Under the pieces are notes generated by a model. That model ran no database searches. It was not told the DNA's origin and saw only the letters and a program-made list of their open reading frames with translations. Positions 56,547 through 64,000 of a stretch of 64,000 bases of DNA are shown piece after piece. Source of the stretch: Eledone cirrhosa (Eukaryota > Mollusca > Cephalopoda > Octopoda > Eledonidae); the NCBI GenBank assembly GCA_964016885.1, contig OZ024743.1:12490586-12554585 (forward strand). Reading direction: 5' to 3'. Numbering within the stretch: the first letter of the stretch is position 1; each line of letters begins with the position of its first letter. A program made the translations under genes and the position numbers.

Positions 56547-59500
56547 AACAAATTCAAATGGGTGGCACCCCACTTAGCATCTGGTTCTGAGGCAGCATCT
56601 CAACAACAGTCGCCACAAGAGATTATGTAAGTTTTTCTTATATTTAGTTGCTTGCAAACCTCATATTTATAGAGAGAAATAAGTGTTGTGATATTCATGC
56701 TTTTCCCAAGGCTGTTGTTTACAAGATGAGCAGCGATTTAGTGGAGATGTTAGAATATCGGATGGAATGCTTTGTTGTATTCATTCTGGCTCTCTCAGTT
56801 CAAATCCTGCCAAAATTAACTTTGCTTTTTATCCTTTCGCGGTTAATAAAAAAAGTACCAGTCCAGTACAGGGGTTGATTCTTTCTCTGTATATTTTTCT
56901 CACTTCTCTCTCCTCTTGAAAAAATCGGCTGTATTCAGGCATGAGGAGGGGATGGGCTTTGCCAGGTTTAAAAAGTGCCCAAGACACAGTATATATTATG
57001 ACGGCGCTCTTATGATTCCATCAAGAGTTACAGGTCCTTGTATCTACCCACTACCTCAGTACTTTTCATTGTTCCTGATATGAATTGCAAAGATTTGACA
57101 ATGGTGTAAGGGGGATAACTCAGTCTGACCTGAATAATGTATCTTGGCATTGGTTTTTACCTAATGCTACTATAAACACAAACACATATGCCTGCTTATA
57201 TATGTATATATTATGTGTATGCATGTATATATATATGTATGTATGTGTGTATATAGGGAAATGGCCTTGCTCAGTATGTAGGAAAGGTGTAGGTAGGAAC
57301 TCCATTCTCTGCCCCAAATGCAAACAATGGGTACACAAGAGATGTAGCGGGATCTCAGGAAGCTTAATTAAGAATGTAGGATTCACATGCAGCAGCTGTG
57401 CTGAAACAGCAAGCAAACAGCCACAGGAAACAAGTACCACCAATCTCTGGGAGGGCCCTGTAGAAACAGTAGACAGCTTCTGCTACCTAGGTGACCGAAT
57501 TAGCAACGGAGGTGGGTGCTCAGAAAGTACAATAACTAGGGTAAGAACGGGATGGAAGAAGTTTAGGGAACTACTACCACTGCTAGCTGCAAAAGGCTTC
57601 TCCCTCAGAATGAAAGGCAGACTGTATGATGCGTGTATCCGAACAGCGATGTTGCATGGTAGTGAGACCTGGGCGCTGAAGGTGGAAGACTTACGTAGAT
57701 TAGAGAGAAACGAAGCCTGCATGCTCCGATGGATGTGTAATAGTAATATACGTGAATGGCAAAGCATAAATGAATTGAGAGAGAGACTGAGCATAAGAGG
57801 AATCAAATGCTGTGTGCAAGAGAGGTGGTTGCATTGGTATGGACATGTGATGCGTATGAAGGATGACAGCTGCATAAAAAGGTGCAGAGCACTAGAAGTT
57901 GATGGAAACCTCGGAGTGGGGAGACCCAAGATGACTTGGGATGAGGTGATAAAAGCCGACCTTACCCAACTACACCTCTCAAAGACAATGACACACGACC
58001 ATGACTTCTGGCGTCACGCAGTAATACAGGGTACCCGACCTCCCATGGGTACATGCTGAAGCATATAAACAATATGCCCCCACTCCCCCCACCGCAAGGT
58101 GGTCGTGGAGGTGCCACGGCAAAAAAGCACCCAGCCCACACTGTAAAGTGGACGTGTAGGCGCCACGAAAAAGCACCCAGCACTCACTGTAAATGAGGTT
58201 GGTGTTAGGAAGGACATCCAGCTGTAGAAATCAAGCCAGATCAGTTCCTGTATGAGCAAGGCATGGTCAGCCGACCAGACACTGCCCACAACAGGACAAC
58301 CCGTCTAACCCATGCTAGCGTGGAAGAACGGACGTAAAACGGTGATGATGATGATGATGATATGTATGTGTGTGTATATATGTATATATATCATCATTTT
58401 ACGTCCGCTTTTCCCTGCTTGCAAGGTATGTATATATATATATATATAATCATCATCGTCGATTAAGGTATATTTTTCCATGCTATATATATATATATAT
58501 ATATATATGAAGTATCTGCCGTGTTAAGACTAGAAAGACTACTAATCGAAACAGCACTTGATGCATAGTGAAATATAGAGTTGGTATATTTGACTGCGAG
58601 CTCCTGCAGTTTCTGCTTGTAACTTCGCATGCACAAGCTTCTTCAGGATTCTTGAAGACGCCTTTGCATGTGCAGTGACATGCACAAACCGCCGGAATTT
58701 GCAGACGAATATATTTTCTTAAAAAATATATTATATATACTGAGTTTGACTGAAAAGAAAGGTATTGTATATCTAGGACTAGATTTAATGATGTGAAGGG
58801 GCGTGGTTAGAGTGTTTGGCTCATGATTGTAATGTCATGAGTCATGAGTTTGATTCTCAGCAGTGTTTTGGGCAAGGCAGTTTATTTTTTGTTGCTTTAG
58901 TTCACTCAGCTGACAGAAATAAACAAATTGTACCTGTAATTCGAAAGCTCAGCCTTGTCACACATTGTAACACCTCAAATCTCTCTGAGAACTACATTAA
59001 GGGTGCATGAGTGTGAAATGCTCAGCTACGAGCACTTGTTCCATTGTTTGAATCGATTCATCTCCATCGATCAATATCCTATATATCTCTCTTTTCAAGA
59101 TAGTAGGAAATTTGGCTGCTATTTCTAGTAGGTCAAACGACTACATAGCTGCTTCTTTATATCCCTATTAGAGATATCTACTGTGGAGTGTGTATTCTTG
59201 CCCAGATATTGACCTGAACTCCGTAAACGGTATATCATTAGATTAATATTGTAGAGTATATTCTTTATATATCTTGTTTGAAACCAGTTTGAATAATTTT
59301 CGTTATTTACCTATTATTTTTGTACCATGAAAATCTGAGGCAAATAAAAAGTGGATTCTAATTAATAGTTAGTGTCCTGATATCTTGATCTGGCCATCTC
59401 TCTCAGTAATATTTATGTTTCATGTTTTAAATGCCATCTTTCACCTACTATCTATTCCAGTTCAGTTTTGTCTCGAGAAATTACAAATTGGGAAAATAGC

Positions 59501-62500
59501 AAGATGTGGCCCTTATCATGTGTTGGTTTTGGCAAGTCAGGACCTTCAATTCCAGGTAAATATTCTATTTTTCTACAACATAATCAATAACAAGTATTTT
59601 AAGGCCATTTTCCTTGTGAACCCTATGACAGACTTCCTACTCACTCTGGTTTATTTTTGAGGCAACATTTTACAACTGGATGTTCTTTCTAGCTGCCTGT
59701 TATGATATACAAGGATATGGTATAGCTATTCTAAACAGTAATGTAATTTACTCAGGGTAACATTTTTTAAAACTTGATGGCAACCAAACAATAACAATGT
59801 GAGGAAGACAGAACTCTTCAGTTATGTGAAACACATGAAGACCTTTCTAATGCTCATACCACATTAAAATGCAGCCTGTACACCCTGTAACAAATTTGGT
59901 GTTAAGAAGAAACTATGCCAAGAATGGAATGTATGAGTGAGACCTGGTCACTCAATCCATCTAGGAGTACAGTAACTCCAAATAACTACTGATTTGAACC
60001 ATAATGACCTGTCCAACCCATGATACTATAGAGAAACAAACATGTAATGATGATGATGTTTACATATGTCAGTGTATCTAATTATACTTTTATGCAACTT
60101 TAGTTAAATCTTGTATTGTTTTTGTATAGTTATATATACAGGGTTATTCAAAAAGAATGAACTGATTTCATTACATAATATTTTAATAAGCAAAAGCAAT
60201 AGAAAACTCCAGCTAAGCCACAAGTATTCTACTCACAATCAACTTTTATTTCCTGTCTTACAAGTGTTCAATGTAGCCACCACCTGCAACACAGCCAGCA
60301 TCAATGCGATAAAAGAATTCCTCCCAGACACGTATCAGCATATCACGATCCACTGAGTTGATCGCTGTTGTTATTCGATGTTTAAGGTCATCAGGGTTAG
60401 TGGGTAGTGGTGGATCATAAACGCGATCTTTTACATATCCCCACAAGAAAAAATCACACACAGTGAGGTCTGGGGATCTCGCAGGCCAAGCACAAAGAAC
60501 GCCTTTTGCTGAGGACTCGCCATTCTGAGGGTAAACAAACAACTGAACGTTGCCGGAGAAACGACGCGACTACAGAAAACTCTTCTTTCAAATGGTCACT
60601 GACTCATTCCATGATGATGCTTGAGAACTGAAGCAATGCGTCATGAAATCGGTTCACTCTTTTTGAATAACCCTGTATATATTCAGATATTTGTACATTT
60701 CAACTGCCTAGTGTACAATTAAATATCTAACTGAATAAGCTACTACATATGACCATATTTGGCGAGCTTATAAAGTCAGTGACTGGAACTCCATCTATGA
60801 AACTCAAATCATCATCATTGTTTTTACATTCAGATATCCTTCTCGATGCCAACATCTTTAGTCAGTACTTATGATATGAAGGGATACAATTGTACCTACT
60901 CTAAACTTGAAACATGAACATTCAATCTGCAGAGAAATGTTTACATATGTGAATGTATTCATTTTCACAATTAAGCAACCAGTTAAATCTTATACTGTTT
61001 CTGTGAATATAATAGTGCATGTGTATTTTAATGCCTAATCTGACTCTAACAAACTACATTTGTATTAATAGATTTATATATTTGCATTCCTTTTTATTTT
61101 GATTAGGTATGGCTGACATGTCCCCTGATGAGTTACGGTTTGAAGCTTATAATTCATTGACAAGTGAACAATACCAAAATTATGTAAGTTAAAAGGTTTT
61201 GTGTAAATGTGGTTTTCTGTTATATTTAATGTCATTATTATGTATTTAATGTCATTACAATGTGAGTTCAAATCCCGCCGAGGTTGACTTTGCCTTTCAT
61301 CCTTACGGGGTCGATAAAATAAAGTACCAGTAATGCACTGGGTAATTGCTGGCCTTGTGCCAAAAGTAGAAACAATTATTATGTATATAAATAGGGTGCT
61401 AGGTTGGTAGAGCATTGGGCACCATGCTTAGCATAGTTACTACTCTTTACGTTCTGAGTTCAAATCCTGCCGAAGTTAGCTTTGCCTTTCATCCTTATGG
61501 GGTCGATAAATAACACACTTAGGTCAATTTAATCCATTTTCCCTTCACCAAAATTGCTGGCAATTATTATGTATATGAATGCACATGTATATTTGTGTAT
61601 TTGTGCTACGTGTAGGTAACACAGTAAAAACCTCCCAGTCCACACTGTAAACGTGGTTGGTGTTAGGAAGGGCATCCAGCCGTAGAAAACCTGCCAGACA
61701 GTCCTATACGAGCAGGACAACCAATCTTGCCTCAAGTGGGAAAACTCCCGTCCAAACCCATGCAAGCATGGAAGATGGGCGTTAAACGATGATGATGATG
61801 ATGATGATATATTAAGATTATGGCCAGACAGAAGGTGATAAGGTTGTGGAATAATTTAGTAAATAGTCAGGCTAAGACTATGAAAGACAGTGAAGAGCAA
61901 GGTATGATAGTTAACTAGCTAGAAATAATGTTAGATTCCCTAATATACTTGGTAATGGGAGAAGCGGAAAGTAAGAGGTTGATCAATGTTCTGTTACTTG
62001 AGGATTTGGGGTGTGACGTGTTCTGGATTGCTAAGTAGTATGTCTATATGAATTACGACATTGTTGGTGAGAATTGTGTGTGTAATGATAGTGGTTTACT
62101 TTCCTTCACTAACACCAAGAACAAAGGAGCATGGAAATGCTACTATGAGAAGTTGTTGAATGAGGTGAATGTGTGAAAGAAAGAGGGAATACCACAAGTA
62201 GATCCAACACAGAGACCAGCCTACAAAATTGACAGCTGTACAGTTGAGATATCTATTCAGGATGAAAGCAAGGAAAGCAGTTGGACCATCAAGGATAATT
62301 TCAGAAATGCTGAAAATATCCAGTGAAATAGCAACCACATAGTCAATGAGGTAGTACAGGATGGAGTTATTCTCCATGATACAGTAGTATCATCAAGAGT
62401 GACAAGGATAAAAAGAGATATGCTTGGGAGAAGCAACTTCAGTGGCATCAAATTTATGGACCAAATTAGGAAAGTAACAAAGAGTTGTAACATAACTAAT

Positions 62501-64000
62501 TAGGAAGAATTTTAACTTAGAGATTCAGTTCAGGTTTGTACCAGGACAGGTTACCAATGATGCCCTCCTTTTAGTGAGACAACTATGGGAGAAGTTTTCA
62601 CTATACTTAGCATTTATTGATCTGGTGAAGGCCTTTGACAAGGTACTATGCTTTATATTCTGATGATCACTAAAAAACTAGGTGTAGATGAATGTTGTGA
62701 GAGATGTGCAGGCCATGTACAGAGATGCTGTCAAGGCAAAAATATCAATGAGTTCAGCAAAGGATTTAGAATATAGATAGTTGTTTATCAGAGCTGAGTT
62801 CACAAATTCCTCTTGTGTATTATATTCTCTAGGTCATAACAGAGGAATTTAAGCCCAGCTGTCTGTAGGAGCTTCTATATGCCGATAACTTAGTTCTTAT
62901 AGCTGAAGTCATGAAAGAGTTAGAAAAATTCCAATATGGAATCAAAACTTAGAATCAAGAGATATTAAAGTAAATGAAGCAAAGACAAAAGTTTTAGTGA
63001 GCAGAAAAGAAAACTGGACTCTGTCATTTGATATGCAGAAAATGACTGGGTAGGAATTTAATCTAGGATACCCAGTGTAAACTGTGGGTGCACAAGCTTT
63101 ACCTCTGGCCGTCACCTTCATCTTACCAATATTCACCTTCATACTTTTTGCCTTTATACATTCTTTCCATATATTCATCTTCTTCTTTGGTCTATACATA
63201 TTGTCTTCTATTAACACCCATGGTAAACCCTCATGTACTCTTTGGGCCAGTACCTCCATTGCAACTACAGATTGTAGTGGACTTATTGCTGACCCCTGAT
63301 GCAATCTATCTATTACTTCAAACTCATCTTTGTTGCTGTCCATCGCCCATGTATGCTTGTGTGTATATATTTATATATATAAAGCTACTAATTCACTCCT
63401 TTGCTCATCAGAGTTTTTTTTATTCAATACAATACTTCATATGAAAACAAAAATGTAATTTTGTTATTGCCCTAAGGATTATATTATGTGAGGAACTTTG
63501 ATTAGCAAAGGAAGGAATCACCAACTTCATAGAAATAGATATACTCTATAACATGTATTGAGTACTTGTTCTTTAGTTTGTATGAATGTTTTTTTTAATA
63601 TTTTAATATTCAATATTAAACAGTATGTATATATAAAGAAAACTTTAAATGTGAAAATGAACTATTTCATAAAAATTGAACAGCGCACTGAAAATTGGAC
63701 CCTGCTAGCTGCGAAAATGGACATTAAATGATGAAGATGGTGCACTTCTGGTCCACCAGTTAACTATCCAACTAACGTTCACCCTTGTATTAAATATACA
63801 ACAGTTTACATCCTAAGCAAATATTTGTCTCTTTTCAGTTTTATGTGCATTAAATACAATTTGCTTAATAATAAGTATTTAGTAAGTTGCATTGACCAGG
63901 ATTAACTAATATATCACCCCCTATTCACATTAACTAGATTTTGAAGGTGCAACAGATGCACAATGACTATAGTGCAAAACGGCAGGAATTGAAGAACCCA
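52665..64000 (+). CDS. NUP42: Nucleoporin NUP42 (NUPL2, CG1), 5' part
   Basis: Five in-phase exons: 52665-52755, 56431-56626, 59461-59555, 61107-61183 and 63938-64000 (continues off the window). The N-terminus [20 protein letters not shown] is a CCCH zinc finger (Cys4, Cys12, Cys18, His22), as in vertebrate NUP42. Exon 2 is Q-rich (an 11-residue run after QQL) and reads FKWVAPHL. Exon 3 gives [20 protein letters not shown] and exon 4 [20 protein letters not shown], both aligning to the conserved middle of the family. The FG repeats and Gle1-binding C-terminus lie beyond the edge. NUP42 sits on the cytoplasmic face of the nuclear pore and aids mRNA export with Gle1 and DDX19. For exon 3 the acceptor at 59460 keeps the frame; the next AG does not. 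Confidence 0.95.
53314..53620. mobile_element. Mariner-like MITE split by a SINE
   Basis: The left end 'catggtgtcccaaaaatgta' and the right end, reverse-complemented 'caggatgtcccccaaaaatg', form inverted termini flanked by TA. The element is in NUP42 intron 1 and contains the SINE at 53357-53552. The MITE centre carries 'ttacctgtacaggtaa', a perfect palindrome. Confidence 0.75.
53357..53552 (-). repeat. SINE family A with 16-bp target duplication
   Basis: It is flanked by 'agcattctaataaata' on both sides (before 53357 and from about 53553). It is near full length, reverse oriented, and inserted in the MITE. Confidence 0.92.
53625..53668. repeat. (TA)n microsatellite
   Basis: A TA run of over 20 units, next to the end of the MITE. 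Confidence 0.95.
53690..54330 (-). mobile_element. Candidate retrozyme-like unit
   Basis: The hammerhead at 54185-54225 has a weak partner about 470 bp away: the minus strand at 53727-53750 reads ACCUGAUCAAUGAAACAAUU, sharing the GAAACAAUU-UGU part of the ribozyme but lacking the stem II segment. Two hammerhead-bearing repeats a few hundred bases apart, with no ORF between, is how retrozymes are built. Limits are inferred. Confidence 0.35.
54185..54225 (-). ncRNA. Hammerhead ribozyme, type I, canonical GUC site
   Basis: Minus strand: stem I CCGAG, core CUGAUGA, stem II UCC-GUUGA-GGA, then GAA and stem III ACA-AUU-UGU (A15.1-U16.1 pair included), C17, then CUCGG closing stem I with five perfect pairs. 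Cleavage is predicted after GUC, between plus positions 54190 and 54189. Every conserved core base (CUGAUGA, GAA, A15.1-U16.1, H17) is present and all three stems pair exactly. It lies antisense in intron 1 of NUP42. Confidence 0.82.
55300..55400. repeat. Single unit of the hAT minisatellite with its flank
   Basis: 'tgtatgtggtccaagatgtg' followed by 'tgtattacctgcttgtg', a T/C-rich stretch and 'tttgtaatattatttataca' closely match 23280-23365. Confidence 0.75.
55721..55764. repeat. 20-bp-arm hairpin
   Basis: 'gtgagctatttcttacgttc', a four-base loop, then the reverse complement with one mismatch. Confidence 0.92.
56222..56337. repeat. 57-bp-arm near-perfect palindrome
   Basis: Arms 56222-56278 and 56281-56337 are reverse complements at 56 of 57 positions, separated by two bases. 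They are GC-rich for this window ('cgacggctgagctcaagccg'). The right arm ends in a (TA)n run about 90 bp before NUP42 exon 2. Confidence 0.95.
56780..56885 (+). repeat. Degenerate SINE family A copy
   Basis: 'cagttcaaatcctgccaaaa', 'ttaactttgctttttatcct' and 'aaaaaaagtaccagtccag' remain. Confidence 0.6.
57257..58365 (+). pseudogene. LINE family 1 C-terminal half with intact frame and (GAT)n tail
   Basis: A 324-codon frame runs 57085-58059; the LINE part begins at about 57257 with [20 protein letters not shown], a PHD-like Cys/His finger (CSVC...CPKC...HKRC...CSSC). It continues [40 protein letters not shown] and [15 protein letters not shown], ending near [15 protein letters not shown]. The RT domain is missing (5' truncation). 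The tail has the 'gttggtgttaggaaggacat' block and ends in (GAT)n at about 58342-58360. The undamaged frame suggests a younger insertion. It lies in NUP42 intron 2. Confidence 0.88.
58366..58510. repeat. (TA)/(TG) microsatellites with LINE tail scraps
   Basis: Three AT-rich dinucleotide runs alternate with short reverse-oriented pieces of the LINE tail ('catcattttacgtccgcttt'). Confidence 0.7.
58790..58965 (+). repeat. SINE family B copy
   Basis: 'ggggcgtggttagagtgttt' (A-box-like), 'gagtttgattctcagc' (B-box-like) and 'gggcaaggcagtttattttt'. It is related to 9090-9335. Confidence 0.6.
59865..60062 (+). repeat. LINE family 1 tail-only copy
   Basis: 'aaaatgcagcctgtacaccc', 'tttggtgttaagaagaaact' and a terminal 'aatgatgatgatg'. 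Diverged. Confidence 0.6.
60139..60675 (-). mobile_element. Internally deleted Tc1/mariner-superfamily transposon
   Basis: The inverted termini 'cagggttattcaaaaagaat' (left) and 'cagggttattcaaaaagagt' (right, reversed) are flanked by TA on both sides. The minus strand 60542-60258 keeps the C-terminal transposase part [20 protein letters not shown], with the third catalytic Asp in SPDL...CDFF. The N-terminal two thirds are deleted. It lies in NUP42 intron 3. Confidence 0.88.
61258..61380 (+). repeat. SINE family A, 3' part
   Basis: It starts inside the B box ('gagttcaaatcccgccgagg') and runs to 'ctggccttgtgccaaaagta'. 5' truncated. Confidence 0.88.
61395..61562 (+). repeat. SINE family A, second adjacent copy
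   Basis: 'agggtgctaggttggtagag', 'gagttcaaatcctgccgaag', 'gtcaatttaatccattttcc' (long subfamily), cut off at 'aaattgctggca'. Confidence 0.82.
61612..61810 (+). repeat. LINE family 1 tail-only copy with (GAT)n
   Basis: 'taaacgtggttggtgttagg', 'catccagccgtagaaaacct', 'cccatgcaagcatggaagat' and seven GAT units. It is a clean tail-only copy, nearly as good as the tail at 58140-58360. Confidence 0.85.
61990..63060 (+). pseudogene. LINE family 1 RT region, decayed
   Basis: Forward pieces include [38 protein letters not shown] and a 'YMPIT' remnant of the YADD box region, in the same order as 43137-42040. There are many stops and frameshifts, so it is an old copy. It is in NUP42 intron 4. Confidence 0.75.
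63061..63937. other. NUP42 intron 4, distal part; no gene seen
   Basis: AT-rich, with a LINE-tail remnant near 63700-63740 ('gaaaatggacattaaatgat'). Confidence 0.4.

Noticed and set aside
56334..56573. Minus-strand Leu-rich ORF
   Set aside because: It is the antisense of the CAG/CAA-rich NUP42 exon 2.
61074..61415. Minus-strand ORF of 113 codons
   Set aside because: It runs antisense through NUP42 exon 4 and a SINE, so it is a shadow frame.

Overview
This window looks like nuclear DNA of a coleoid cephalopod, most likely an octopus. The evidence is: AT-rich sequence; genes with long introns; dense tRNA-derived SINEs whose shared 3' part runs 'cctttcatccttacggggtc ... ctggccttgtgcc'; many LINE fragments; and four host genes whose proteins read as conserved animal orthologues. 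Most of the remaining sequence is mobile-element debris and microsatellites.

Host genes. (1) LSM6 on the minus strand (8339-11170, with a probable 5'UTR exon near 12760) has three coding exons giving 80 residues. (2) A dienelactone-hydrolase-family enzyme on the minus strand (18746-20055) has two exons and 225 residues. (3) PDCL3, a phosducin-like chaperone cofactor, on the minus strand (40454-52371) has six coding exons and 241 residues; its first coding exon is only the two codons ATG CAA. (4) NUP42, a CCCH-finger nucleoporin, on the plus strand from 52665, has five exons visible and runs off the right edge. PDCL3 and NUP42 are head to head with 293 bp between their start codons, so they probably share a promoter region.

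An odd compact segment lies at about 29470-31050. It holds a BTB-like ORF and, tail to tail with it, a secreted SGNH-hydrolase-like gene that reads through only if introns of 34 and 55 nt are removed. These are far shorter than any other intron in the window.

Mobile elements. There is a Merlin (IS1595-like) transposon (20216-24218) split by a hAT transposon (21163-23792) that carries a 40-bp minisatellite. A non-autonomous element with about 215-bp inverted termini lies at 28371-29464. Others are a Tigger/pogo remnant, an internally deleted Tc1/mariner copy, several MITEs, at least four LINE families and many SINEs.

The main hunt result is three hammerhead-ribozyme motifs, all on the minus strand. 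The one at 54185-54225 is complete by eye (CUGAUGA core, stem II, GAAA, short stem III, GUC cleavage site, closing stem I). The one at 14946-15002 has a 9-bp stem I and a tiny stem III. The one at 32092-32136 resembles the Penelope-like-element type ending GAAACGU. They suggest retrozyme-like or Penelope-like elements. A near-perfect 57-bp-arm hairpin in NUP42 intron 1 (56222-56337) is a plausible RNA-editing substrate.
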